Notes: generated by a model from the sequence alone, not told the origin. A DNA stretch of 15,409 bases from an uncultured Methanomethylovorans sp. (GCA_937968035.1 CALBTS010000455.1:1-15409), one strand, 5' to 3'. Positions 1 through 7,226 are shown, counted from the stretch's first letter. Made by a program: numbers and translations.

Positions 1-45
1 GATCGTATTCGGTGACTGGAGTTCAGACGTGTGCTCTTCCGATCT
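1..45 (+). other. Untrimmed Illumina i7-side adapter
   Basis: Positions 12-45 match the TruSeq read-2/index adapter ending in GCTCTTCCGATCT. Positions 1-3 fit the end of the P7 primer and 4-11 (CGTATTCG) occupy the 8-base index slot. This is library sequence, not biology. Insert DNA starts at 46. Confidence 0.97.
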
Positions 46-195
46 TAATTTTACAGTTACAAATAATTTTAATTTATTCTTGTTTATTGTTGCTATAAAT
101 GTATATACTATATGTGCTATGGTTAAAGCACCAGTAATACTTGCTATCCAAAATCCGACTGAGGCCATCCAATTCACTGTACTATTTGGATCCAT
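46..195 (-). CDS. Membrane-anchored protein, N-terminal part (cut by window end)
   Basis: An open frame starts at the ATG at 195-193 and runs for 50 codons without a stop into the left adapter. A GGTGA Shine-Dalgarno-like sequence lies 4 bases before the ATG, at the stop of the upstream 59-residue gene, so the two are probably translationally coupled. The peptide begins MDPNSTVNWMASV and has one clear hydrophobic segment (about residues 9-37, rich in I, A, V, T, F), then a basic stretch KNKLK and a beta-like LFVTVKL. It reads as a type II or signal-anchor membrane protein. The 3' end is missing. The fragment at 15048-15364 has the right strand and character to be its C-terminal part if the molecule is circular. 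The family is not recognised. Confidence 0.6.
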
Positions 196-199
196 TTTA

Positions 200-379
200 T
201 CACCGTAAATGCAGTGTTGTTTTGTGTTTTTCGTTGTTGATAAGCTTCAACAAGCCCTCTTTGGCTTGTAGGGGGATTTCATCCATGTGATTGTGGACAT
301 ACTCAGCGGCCGCCGAGAGTTCGTCCTGGGTAATGTCATAGTCCTCTATGTAGTTCTGTATTTCGTCAAATAGGTTCAT
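200..379 (-). CDS. Small acidic helical protein (59 aa) coupled to the integrase
   Basis: The frame runs from the ATG at 379-377 to TGA at 202-200, followed at once by a second stop, TAA. It encodes 59 residues starting MNLFDEIQNYIEDYDITQDE. The ATG overlaps the integrase stop codon as ATGA, a typical sign of translational coupling. The protein is acidic in its first half, predicted mostly helical, and ends in a basic HKTTLHLR tail. It has no membrane segment or cysteine. Its position directly after a tyrosine recombinase would suit a small accessory or regulatory protein such as a directionality factor, but nothing in the sequence proves this and the family is not recognised. It is under 60 codons, so automatic callers may drop it. 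Confidence 0.72.
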   Translation of the reverse strand: MNLFDEIQNYIEDYDITQDELSAAAEYVHNHMDEIPLQAKEGLLKLINNEKHKTTLHLR

Positions 380-1341
380 AATTCTCCCATATTCCGTAAG
401 TAGAGCTCTGTTACTTGAACACTTGCGTGGCCAAGTAGGTTTTTTACCCGAAGTAGATCCTTATCTTTCTTATATTCACATACAGCGTAATAGTGCCGTA
501 AATCATGCACCGAATACGGTTTCGCTATAGCCCCTGAATAAGCAAGACTTTTTGTCATGTAGCGAAATCGATCCGCGAGTTTTGTTGCTGTATACTTGAT
601 GAACGGTTGCCGTATATCAAGTGCTGCTTCCCGGATATAGTCTAAAACATGTTCTGGCATTTCACCAGTGATGTCTTTCCCTTTGCTTCGCGCTGTGAAT
701 CTTCCTGATCTAATAGTAATCGACGGTAATGAGCCAACACGCAACCCTCTATATACCATAACTGCGACGGCTGCACGAATATCAAGGGCCAACGCACTAA
801 AAATAAACGCAAGTTCTTGGTCAGTAGGAAATCTTACAGGCTTCTTCTTAAGGTTTGCAGGGCGTGCCTTTGTCCCTCGAAATGGATTTCGAATACATGC
901 GAAACGTCGCTCAAGAAATGTAAACATAGAAGAAACTGCCGCGATGTCACGTCGTACTGATGCGCTTGACCGACCTTCGGAGGCTAAATAATAGGCAAAA
1001 TCATCAGCATCTTTTGCTTGCATTCCTGGTATGACAAGTCCTTGATAGGCGGCCCATGCTTCTAGTTTACTAAGGGCTGCTGCATATGCTCTTGCGGTAT
1101 GATCGCTCTGTATCCTCCCTGCGTGAGCAAGGAATGATTGCCGTTCGTCTTGGTACTTAATGCGTGCAAGATCAGCCTTGCCACGTAACTCATCTTTAAG
1201 GTTTTCAGTAACCACAATTCGAGCAAGTGTTGTAAGCTGATCATAGGTTAATGATTCAAGGCTTGGTGCTTCATGTGCAATACGTTCAACAAGATGTTTA
1301 ATTGTATCTGCGCGACTCTCTACTGCTTGAACCTTGCTCAT
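376..1341 (-). CDS. Tyrosine recombinase / phage-type integrase (321 aa)
   Basis: This is a site-specific recombinase that cuts and rejoins DNA through a phosphotyrosine intermediate. The N-terminal part (about 60-165) is a SAM-like core-binding domain of helices containing TARAYAAALSKLEAWAAYQ. The C-terminal catalytic domain shows the family residues: Arg201 in YRGLRVGSL, a Lys in the beta hairpin (220 or 222, SKGKD), His279 and Arg282 in HDLRHYYA, His305 in LLGH, and nucleophile Tyr314 in ELYLRNM. The length is normal for XerC/D-like and plasmid integrases. The ATG at 1341 has a GGAG about 11 bases upstream, a rather long spacing. The upstream region carries a 9-bp inverted repeat (1360-1382) that could be its recombination site or operator. 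Downstream, a 59-residue gene overlaps its stop codon. Likely roles are plasmid multimer resolution or integration of the plasmid or its cargo; which one cannot be told here. Confidence 0.93.
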   Translation of the reverse strand: MSKVQAVESRADTIKHLVERIAHEAPSLESLTYDQLTTLARIVVTENLKDELRGKADLARIKYQDERQSFLAHAGRIQSDHTARAYAAALSKLEAWAAYQGLVIPGMQAKDADDFAYYLASEGRSSASVRRDIAAVSSMFTFLERRFACIRNPFRGTKARPANLKKKPVRFPTDQELAFIFSALALDIRAAVAVMVYRGLRVGSLPSITIRSGRFTARSKGKDITGEMPEHVLDYIREAALDIRQPFIKYTATKLADRFRYMTKSLAYSGAIAKPYSVHDLRHYYAVCEYKKDKDLLRVKNLLGHASVQVTELYLRNMGEL

Positions 1342-1359
1342 AGTGCTATGTACTCCATC

Positions 1360-1382
1360 CCCGATAATATATGATTATCGGG
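1360..1382. repeat. 9-bp perfect inverted repeat before the integrase gene
   Basis: The arms CCCGATAAT (1360-1368) and ATTATCGGG (1374-1382) are separated by 5 bases and lie 19 bp upstream of the integrase start. Inverted arms of this size around a short spacer resemble a tyrosine-recombinase core site (8-bp arms with a 7-bp spacer also fit). They could equally be an operator. A partial match, CGATAATAT, recurs at 1468-1476. Confidence 0.55.
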
Positions 1383-1450
1383 TTCTATTATATTTACGTC
1401 AACATAATGTTCTTATTCTCATTTACAAATTTTCTGCAATGTTTATGATG

Positions 1451-1585
1451 CTATTTCAACTGCGGGCGATAATATTCCTCTTTACTGCAATGATCATCCG
1501 GGATATATAATGACGCATAATTAGTCGAATTATACGCTACACAGAAACATCTATCACTACAAGCCAAACATATGGTCTTCTCCAT
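1451..1585 (-). CDS. Small Cys-rich peptide (44 aa), possible metal-binding protein
   Basis: The frame runs from the ATG at 1585-1583 to TAG at 1453-1451. A good Shine-Dalgarno sequence AGAGGGG (1600-1594 on minus) lies 8 bases upstream. The product begins MEKTICLACSDRCFC and ends with a polar IPDDHCSKEEYYRP segment. Cysteines are at 6, 9, 13, 15 and 33, a CxxCx3CxC cluster like a small zinc-binding or redox knuckle. It precedes the integrase on the same strand with a 109-bp gap. The start codon lies in a perfect inverted repeat (1566-1591) and the Shine-Dalgarno lies between two alternative hairpins, so translation may be controlled by structure. Too short for the usual ORF cutoff. No family is recognised. 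Confidence 0.5.
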   Translation of the reverse strand: MEKTICLACSDRCFCVAYNSTNYASLYIPDDHCSKEEYYRPQLK

Positions 1586-1591
1586 ATGTTT
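1566..1591. repeat. 10-bp perfect inverted repeat over the Cys-rich peptide start
   Basis: Arms AAACATATGG (1566-1575) and CCATATGTTT (1582-1591) flank a 6-base loop. The right arm contains the start codon of the minus-strand 44-residue gene. It could hide the start in RNA or act as an operator. On plus it is followed by one more T and then ACC, so it is a poor terminator. Confidence 0.5.
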
Positions 1592-1625
1592 TACCCCTCT
1601 GGGTAAGTGTACCCTTTGGGCGAGG
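1592..1625. promoter_or_regulatory. Two mutually exclusive hairpins at the Cys-rich peptide Shine-Dalgarno
   Basis: On the minus-strand RNA, TACCC (1605-1601) can pair either with the upstream GGGTA (1614-1610, loop CACT) or with the downstream GGGTA (1596-1592, loop AGAG). The second pairing buries the AGAGGGG Shine-Dalgarno. An outer CCTC/GAGG pairing (1625-1622 with 1599-1596) is also possible. This looks like a small switch or attenuator. It is inferred from pairing only. Confidence 0.35.
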
Positions 1626-1650
1626 TTTTATTTTGAGGCAATGCGGTAGC

Positions 1651-1679
1651 TTGACAAAGGAATCAATGCCATGTATCGT
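1651..1679 (+). promoter_or_regulatory. Sigma70-type promoter for the AsnRS gene
   Basis: A perfect -35 TTGACA (1651-1656), a 17-bp spacer and a -10 TATCGT (1674-1679) give a leader of about 40 bases before the AsnRS ATG. The leader is too short to hold a T-box element. The Shine-Dalgarno AGAAGGG (1713-1719) is 7 bases before the ATG at 1727. Confidence 0.65.
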
Positions 1680-1726
1680 GAAGTATCAACAAAAGTGCTA
1701 GTTTATCTTAATAGAAGGGTAATACT

Positions 1727-3133
1727 ATGATAATGAAAAAGCATCGCCTGACGGTGATTTCAGACATAGTAGCGAACCGCATCCCGCTCGGTTCAGTTGT
1801 AGTCGGCGGCTGGCTCCGGACTCGCCGTGATACCAAGAGCTTCTCGTTTCTTGAGCTTAACGACGGATCATCGAGCAGGTCTATCCAGATCATCGCCGAC
1901 TCCAAGCTCGAGAACTACGAGTCCGCCGTCAAGAGCCTAACCATGGGCGCCTCCCTAGAGTGCGAAGGCGATCTCGTTGTCTCGAAAGGAAAGGGGCAGA
2001 CCTTCGAGATCGTCGCCTCCAAGATCACGGTATTGGGAACCTCCGAGGCCGAAACTTACCCACTCCAGAAGAAGGAAATGTCCTACGAGTATCTACGCGA
2101 GAATGCGCATCTTCGAGCCAGGACCTCGACCTTCGCGAGCGTCTTCAGGATTCGCTCTCGTGTCGCAAAGATAATCCACGATTTTTTCGAGTTGCAGGGC
2201 TTCTTCTATGTGCATCCTCCAGTCATCTCTACAGCGGAGTGCGAGGGTGGTGTTATTCCATTCCAGGTGACGACACTTCCGCTCGCGAATCTGCCCCGGT
2301 TGGAGAACGGCGCTGTGGACTACTCGAAGGACTTCTTTGGCCATCCTGCCCTACTCTCAGGTTCTGGTCAGCTTCAGGGCGAGCTCCTCGCGCTAGCACT
2401 CGGAAAGATCTATACATTTGCGCCCACTTTCCGTGCCGAGAACTCTAACACAAGCCGTCATCTCGCGGAGTTCTGGCAGATCGAGCCCGAGATGGCCTTC
2501 TATGACCTTGATGACACAATCCGGCTGGTACAGGGACTCATAAAAAATGTCATTGAACGCTTCCTTGTCGAGTGCAAGGACGATATCGAGGTCGTGATCG
2601 CACGCAACGGCACCGACCCTCGAGCGAACCTCGAAACGGTTCTCACGAGCGACCTCAGCATCCTGAGCTACACAGAGGCCATCGCTATTCTTAAGAATAG
2701 CAACCGCAGGTTTTCCTTCCCTGTCGAATGGGGTTGCGATCTCCAGACCGAGCACGAGCGATTCCTTTGTGAAGAGCACTTCAAGGGACCGACGGTTGTC
2801 TATAACTATCCGGCCGACCTCAAGTCCTTTTACATGTACTTCAACGACGACCACAAGACCGTCGCCGGCGCGGACATTCTCGTGCCGGGCATCGGAGAAA
2901 TCGTCGGATCGAGCCAGCGCGAACACCGCCTCGACGTGCTCCGAGAAAGAATGCTCGTCAAGGGTATGAAGGTACAGAACTATGAGTGGTACCTCTCGAC
3001 CCGCCGCTTTGGCACTGTTCCACACTCTGGATTCGGTATGGGATTTGAGCGGCTCCTCGCTTGGCTCACTGGAATGGAGAACATCCGCGACGTCATTCCG
3101 TTCCCGCGAAGCACAGGGAACTGCCTGTTCTAG
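1727..3133 (+). CDS. asnS: Asparaginyl-tRNA synthetase paralogue (468 aa)
   Basis: This class IIb synthetase activates Asn with ATP and charges tRNA-Asn in the cytoplasm. An N-terminal OB-fold anticodon-binding domain (about 20-105, GGWLRTRRDTKSFSFLELND) is followed by the catalytic core. It has the Asn-specific motif-2 stretch FRAENSNTSRHLAEFW (235-250), DYP/FYM-like YNYPADLKSFYM (359-370), GIGEIVGSSQRE (388-399), and motif 3 GFGMGFERLLAW (435-446) with Arg442. Length is that of ordinary bacterial AsnRS, so it is not an AsnA-like remnant and can probably charge tRNA. The usual CEGAGEMF loop reads CEGGVIPF (172-179), a change close to the amino-acid pocket, and the end is RSTGNCLF. The gene shares the high G+C of the peptide-maturation operon and ends 25 bp from it, tail to tail, so it probably belongs to that pathway. 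It may be a resistant target copy or a supplier of Asn-tRNA. The first of two in-frame ATGs is chosen because its Shine-Dalgarno spacing is better. Confidence 0.93.
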   Translation: MIMKKHRLTVISDIVANRIPLGSVVVGGWLRTRRDTKSFSFLELNDGSSSRSIQIIADSKLENYESAVKSLTMGASLECEGDLVVSKGKGQTFEIVASKITVLGTSEAETYPLQKKEMSYEYLRENAHLRARTSTFASVFRIRSRVAKIIHDFFELQGFFYVHPPVISTAECEGGVIPFQVTTLPLANLPRLENGAVDYSKDFFGHPALLSGSGQLQGELLALALGKIYTFAPTFRAENSNTSRHLAEFWQIEPEMAFYDLDDTIRLVQGLIKNVIERFLVECKDDIEVVIARNGTDPRANLETVLTSDLSILSYTEAIAILKNSNRRFSFPVEWGCDLQTEHERFLCEEHFKGPTVVYNYPADLKSFYMYFNDDHKTVAGADILVPGIGEIVGSSQREHRLDVLRERMLVKGMKVQNYEWYLSTRRFGTVPHSGFGMGFERLLAWLTGMENIRDVIPFPRSTGNCLF

Positions 3134-3158
3134 CCCACAGAGACTGATTGCTGAAGGC

Positions 3159-4919
3159 CTATTCAGTGGGTCTCGGGTGATCGATAGCAAGGCTCAGATA
3201 TTTCCCCGATGCTGCGAGCATTATTTTTTCCCGTACGAATGTGTCGAGAATCTCAGTGATACCAGCATCCGACCTGAACCTTCCCATGATCTCATCGAGA
3301 CTCGACGGTACCATGCAAAAGAGATAGATGGCTTCCGCGAGCCCCGTCAGGTTGTACCGCCGCAGCGAGTGATCATCGACGACCTTATCAATCTGGGTGA
3401 ATGAGGGCCCCTTTCGCAAAGATAGCAGATAGCCACCTTCAGGTTTGCTCTTGTAGTACTGCATCCAATCGAGCATGGACTCATCCACGAGGTCCCACAA
3501 GGGGCTAAGACTCCCCGAGTATTCGTATAGGAAGCATGCATGATCAGCTACGGCGAGCTCGGGGAACACGACACAGTTGTATGGGTGATCTGTGAGCTCA
3601 CCAGCTTTCTCAAGGTTGAGATGAAGTTCGCTCCCAAGCTCGACCAAGAGCCGATTGGGATTCAGAGGACGGTAGTAACGGAAGTATTCGATTTGCATAA
3701 GTAGTTCGGCAACCTCTTCATCACCCGCGCCTGGTACCCGTGTCAGAAGGTTCGCGTCATAAACTACTCCGAATTTCTCCGCCATCTTCATAGCGTAAAG
3801 ACAATCGATGGCGCTCTGTCGCTTATTAAGCCTTCGAAGTATCCTGTCAGTGATATTTTCGATGCCGATTTGATAACCCCACTTCCGGGAGGTATAGAAT
3901 GAAGGGTCGCTGAGGATCGATGAATCGACCATGATTTCTCCGTAGAAGTAAATGTCGAGACCCCGTTCCTGTAAATGCTGGTTGATTCTTCTTATATATG
4001 ATTCCGGCACCGAGGAGTCGGTGAGGATGAAGCGGAGGCATTTGTACTTGTCTGCGTATGCGAGGATTTCAGCGAAAGCGTTCTCAAATTTCCTTAGGAT
4101 AAGTCGCTCGGAAAGCTCAGAATATGAGCAGAACGAGCATTTGTTCCAGACGCAGCCGCGGGACAATTCCATAATTATAGTAGGCGTGAATGAGGCTCGA
4201 ATCACCGAGGCATTGTACGCTTCGTAGTACTCATCAAAGTTCAAAGCGCCGCGTCGCTTAAAGACCTCCATCGCTGGCGCGCTATCTGAATAGATCACCT
4301 TTCCCTTATCGGGTTGCAGCAGGAGCTCCGGTAGAACGATCTCACCCGGCCCGACGACAACATGGTCAATGAAGGAAAAGTTAGCCACCGCAGCCTCTGC
4401 GAATCCCTTTCTGCATGATGCTCCGCCTAAGATGATCACCACATTTGGATTTTTATCCTTGATTTGCCTGGCGACAAAGAGGCTCATTTTCAACTGATTC
4501 ATGCCAATTGTGAGGCATGCAGCGTCGAAGTTCTCGAAGTGGTATGACTCGACAGCCGTGGCGATAACCCGTTCGAAGGTTGGATAAAAAGAATCAAAAG
4601 TTTTGAGAAACTTACCCGCAAAGCGATTACCCTCGGCCTCAAGCTCAGACGCACGCTGGCACACGATTTCTTTTCGCTCTTCCGTATTGCCATAGAGAAG
4701 CATTGCCCCGAGCGTCTCCGCAAGCCAGTAGTCATCTGAGATAAAGCTATAAAGCTCTGCACCGAGCGCTTCGGCTATACGGAAAAAAAGGCTACATTGT
4801 GTAGTGCTCAGCTCAGCGTGCCTGCTCAAGCTGTCTTCAAGTATGGCAAGCTGGAAAGAAGGATAATTGTACATCGTCCATGGTGCGGCAATTAGCGCCA
4901 CGCGTCGCTTGATGATCAT
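3159..4919 (-). CDS. Cobalamin-type radical SAM enzyme with C-terminal RRE-like domain (586 aa)
   Basis: It resembles the RiPP maturation radical SAM protein 1 family, whose members are B12-dependent enzymes thought to methylate unreactive carbons of peptides. The N-terminus (VALIAAPWTMYNYPSFQLAIL, about 7-27, and FDAACLTIGMNQ to IILGGASC, 131-169) is a B12-binding-like Rossmann domain. No DxHxxG cobalamin-histidine motif is seen, as in many members. The 4Fe-4S cluster ligands are in SRGCVWNKCSFC: Cys256, Cys261, Cys264, spaced Cx4Cx2C rather than Cx3Cx2C. The last 80 residues (about 505-580) contain YNLTGLAEAIYLFC, LDEIMGRF and GKYLSLAI, a winged-helix PqqD/RRE-like segment suited to leader-peptide binding. 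It is the last gene of the operon, 30 bp after the second radical SAM gene, with AAGGA 7 bases before the ATG. Mechanism on this substrate is inferred. Confidence 0.85.
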   Translation of the reverse strand: MIIKRRVALIAAPWTMYNYPSFQLAILEDSLSRHAELSTTQCSLFFRIAEALGAELYSFISDDYWLAETLGAMLLYGNTEERKEIVCQRASELEAEGNRFAGKFLKTFDSFYPTFERVIATAVESYHFENFDAACLTIGMNQLKMSLFVARQIKDKNPNVVIILGGASCRKGFAEAAVANFSFIDHVVVGPGEIVLPELLLQPDKGKVIYSDSAPAMEVFKRRGALNFDEYYEAYNASVIRASFTPTIIMELSRGCVWNKCSFCSYSELSERLILRKFENAFAEILAYADKYKCLRFILTDSSVPESYIRRINQHLQERGLDIYFYGEIMVDSSILSDPSFYTSRKWGYQIGIENITDRILRRLNKRQSAIDCLYAMKMAEKFGVVYDANLLTRVPGAGDEEVAELLMQIEYFRYYRPLNPNRLLVELGSELHLNLEKAGELTDHPYNCVVFPELAVADHACFLYEYSGSLSPLWDLVDESMLDWMQYYKSKPEGGYLLSLRKGPSFTQIDKVVDDHSLRRYNLTGLAEAIYLFCMVPSSLDEIMGRFRSDAGITEILDTFVREKIMLAASGKYLSLAIDHPRPTE

Positions 4920-4949
4920 GACTCCATCCTTATATAATTGATCTAGCGT

Positions 4950-5810
4950 CTAGATGAGAATCTCGAAGAGACGGCACCGGTGTCCATTCAGCCCTCGATA
5001 CCTCGCGAAAACTGGATCGTTTAGCCACAGGTCAGCTATTTCCGTTATATCACCGAATGGTAGCGTTCGCTCCTTTTCAGCCAATAGGTCGCAGGCGGAC
5101 AGTGTACGATCTATGTTCACGACTATCGTGTGTATTCCAGCGCCACATTGCGATGTGTTTACGAATGGCGAGACTATAAAAGGAAACTCGTTCATCAACT
5201 CGGCGATGGCACCCTCGAGTTTCGCGAGCTCAGCAGCGGTCACGGACAGGTCCCTGGTCATCGCCTTTCCCTCTGCGATAGGTATAAATATTTCTAATCT
5301 CAAGGATCGCGCTCGAAGCTCGCTGGCAAGAACAGCCATATCCCTGATCTGATCCTGGTTCGCCCTGCTTACGGTGTAGCCAATGGAGAATGGAATGTCA
5401 TGAGTATTCAATCCATCAATAAATGCGAGCGTCCGACGGAAAGCACCGACACCCCTGAGTCTGTCGTTAATTTGCGGCGTTGAGCCGTCGATACTAACCT
5501 GAAGTTGTGGCTTCAATTCAGCCAAGGCTGCGAAGTCGTATGCGCCTTCGAGCGTACCATTGGTTGAGACAGTCATAAATAGCGCGCGTGATGTTATGTG
5601 CGACATGATGTCGTATATGTCGTCGCGGATGAATGGTTCACCGCCAAGGATACCGATCCAGTTGACGCCCTTCAGCTTAAAGTAATCGATTAGAGCTTTG
5701 ATATCTTCGCTGGACATGTCACCTGTGTAGTCCTCTAGATAGCAATGCTCACATCTCAAATTACAGCGTTTGGTGCAGTATATCTTCGCGAAAAGCGGGA
5801 ACCTCAACAT
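4950..5810 (-). CDS. Radical SAM peptide-modifying enzyme with truncated SPASM/twitch (286 aa)
   Basis: The canonical radical SAM motif is at the N-terminus: Cys16, Cys20, Cys23 in TKRCNLRCEHC. GGEPFIRDD (56-64) is the SAM-binding motif and STNGT and QVSIDGS follow as expected for the partial TIM barrel. The C-terminal region has Cys222 (QCGAG), Cys240 (SACDLL) and Cys279 (GHRC), resembling the first part of a SPASM domain. It stops six to seven residues after Cys279, where full SPASM proteins continue with further Cys. The other frames downstream show no continuation, so this looks like a natural short twitch form rather than a frameshift. The ATG overlaps the peptidase stop by 7 bases. It probably makes a cross-link, epimerisation or oxidation on the precursor core. 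The reaction cannot be assigned. Confidence 0.88.
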   Translation of the reverse strand: MLRFPLFAKIYCTKRCNLRCEHCYLEDYTGDMSSEDIKALIDYFKLKGVNWIGILGGEPFIRDDIYDIMSHITSRALFMTVSTNGTLEGAYDFAALAELKPQLQVSIDGSTPQINDRLRGVGAFRRTLAFIDGLNTHDIPFSIGYTVSRANQDQIRDMAVLASELRARSLRLEIFIPIAEGKAMTRDLSVTAAELAKLEGAIAELMNEFPFIVSPFVNTSQCGAGIHTIVVNIDRTLSACDLLAEKERTLPFGDITEIADLWLNDPVFARYRGLNGHRCRLFEILI

Positions 5811-6469
5811 TTATGTTCCAAGAGCAGCAGATTGTTCTCAAGACACTGGTCCACAAATTCGAGGAGTTTCTCTTCAGTGTCAAAGTACTCTGACCAAATC
5901 GCGGAAAGGAACGACGCCTCGATTTTGGTGGAGAAAAGCTTGATCACAGCAAAGGCTTTCTCGTTGAGCCTGTATATCTTCATCTTTTCGAAGGAAAACA
6001 GCACCCGATCGTCGTCGCGACAGATAAGTCCATCGTTCAACCTCAAGGTTATTTCTGAATCATCCAATAGTTCTTCGCGAAGACTCATATTCACCTCTCG
6101 ATAGAGCTCGTCACCTTGCAGCACTTGGATTCTCTGCCAATACTCACGAGAGACGAAGGGTCGAACGAAGTCCTTCGCCCAATTGTCGACCATGTCTTCT
6201 GATTCTGAGTTCCAGTTCTTGTTAGGCTCTTGGTCGATGCATTCGAGTACGCAGTGGCCTATCTCGTGTAGCACTGTAAACAACGGGCAGGGCAGGTCGT
6301 TGGAATATAGGACGCACCTCTCTTTGCCATCGTCATAAATGAATCCCGAGCATCCACCTATTTGTTCACGCTGCACTCCCACGACATCGGCAATGCCTTG
6401 CTTGGCTAAGGTGCTTTCGATTAGGTATTCCAGTAGCTTATTTTTTCCGAACGATAAAAACCTGCTCAC
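5804..6469 (-). CDS. M78-like metallopeptidase fused to a PqqD-like RRE domain (221 aa)
   Basis: The N-terminal half has an ImmA/IrrE-type zinc site: FTVLHEIGHCVLE, with the HExxH at about residues 68-72, then EDMVDNWAKDFVRPF carrying the likely third ligand Glu91. The C-terminal half (about 138-219) reads as a PqqD-like fold: ITLRLNDGL, a polar turn, IYRLNEKAFAVIKLF, and YFDTEEKLLEFVDQCLENNLLL. PqqD-like domains (RREs) bind leader peptides, so this is best read as the leader peptidase of the cluster, delivered to its substrate by its own RRE. GTG at 6469 is preferred (AAAGG 8 bases upstream; 32-base overlap with the methyltransferase). An ATG at 6499 with AGGAG 8 bases upstream would add 10 residues but overlap by 62 bases. 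Alternatively it could be a regulator-cleaving protease like ImmA. Confidence 0.8.
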   Translation of the reverse strand: MSRFLSFGKNKLLEYLIESTLAKQGIADVVGVQREQIGGCSGFIYDDGKERCVLYSNDLPCPLFTVLHEIGHCVLECIDQEPNKNWNSESEDMVDNWAKDFVRPFVSREYWQRIQVLQGDELYREVNMSLREELLDDSEITLRLNDGLICRDDDRVLFSFEKMKIYRLNEKAFAVIKLFSTKIEASFLSAIWSEYFDTEEKLLEFVDQCLENNLLLLEHKC

Positions 6470-7226
6470 TTGTCTCGCCTTTCCATGGCCTGCTGTCATA
6501 CCAATCACTCCTAGAGACGATCTCGAAACCGCATTGATCGAGATAGAGCTCTATCTCCTTGGGATAGTAAAACCTTACCTTGATGTCGGTTTCGTCTATC
6601 GTTTCTGTCAGAGGACTACCGTCGGCACGACATGGCCGAAAGTAGTACTTCACATAGGACATCTGTTCAGCCTTGACATGCCTGCTCATCTCCCAGGTCT
6701 CGAAATAGCCTGAAGATGTGTGACGCTCGATGATTTGCTGATCATACACAGAGGCGGGATCCCGCATAAAGAATTCGAACCCCGGATTGAGGATATCAAA
6801 GGCCAGTAAACCCTCTGGTTCGAGGTGATCACTTATGCACCGGAATGTTGCAATGAGATCATTGTTCTCCTCGATGTGATTCAAGGAGTTGGAGGGAATT
6901 ATAATCGAGCGGAATTTTCTGCCTAGATTAAAGCACCGCATGTCGCCCAGGGACGCCTTAGGATAATGGTTCCGCTCGATTCCAAGGCTCTCTTTTTTTC
7001 GGTCAAAGATTTGAAGCATATCCTCCGAAAAATCGATTCCAGTAACTTTGATGCCGTTACGATGAAGGAAAAAGGAAACTCTCCCCGTTCCACAAGCAAG
7101 TTCTAGACACTCGTCGCCAAGTCGGCTAACGACGCTCTTCCAGAAGTCCAAATCATCGACAATCGCATCATAGATATCGTCGTAGTATGCTGCATGGCGG
7201 TAGTCACTATAGAAATAGTTGTTCAT
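6438..7226 (-). CDS. Class I SAM-dependent methyltransferase (262 aa)
   Basis: A Rossmann-fold methyltransferase with motif I LELACGTGR (41-49), acidic motif II GIDFSEDML (63-71) and a motif IV-like region SIIIPSNSLNHI. The C-terminus has typical FYYPKEIELYLDQCGFEIVS before a last strand, QVFIVRKK. It transfers a methyl group from SAM to O, N or C. Its place between the radical SAM and peptidase genes suggests the peptide product or an intermediate as acceptor, but the target atom is unknown. The ATG at 7226 overlaps the upstream stop as ATGA and has TGGAGAAG just before it, so it is chosen over a GTG five codons upstream. Confidence 0.88.
   Translation of the reverse strand: MNNYFYSDYRHAAYYDDIYDAIVDDLDFWKSVVSRLGDECLELACGTGRVSFFLHRNGIKVTGIDFSEDMLQIFDRKKESLGIERNHYPKASLGDMRCFNLGRKFRSIIIPSNSLNHIEENNDLIATFRCISDHLEPEGLLAFDILNPGFEFFMRDPASVYDQQIIERHTSSGYFETWEMSRHVKAEQMSYVKYYFRPCRADGSPLTETIDETDIKVRFYYPKEIELYLDQCGFEIVSRSDWYDSRPWKGETSEQVFIVRKK

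Noticed and set aside
1680..1726. T-box or other riboswitch controlling the AsnRS gene
   Set aside because: The leader after the predicted promoter is only about 40 bases and shows no T-box landmarks or terminator.
2393..3190. Long minus-strand open frame (265 codons) opposite the AsnRS gene
   Set aside because: It is a shadow of the GC-rich AsnRS coding sequence. The plus frame carries all synthetase motifs, and the minus frame has no ribosome site or recognisable domain.
4919..4980. Frameshift explaining the short SPASM end of the second radical SAM enzyme
   Set aside because: The other two frames downstream show no Cys-rich continuation before stops, so the short form seems genuine.
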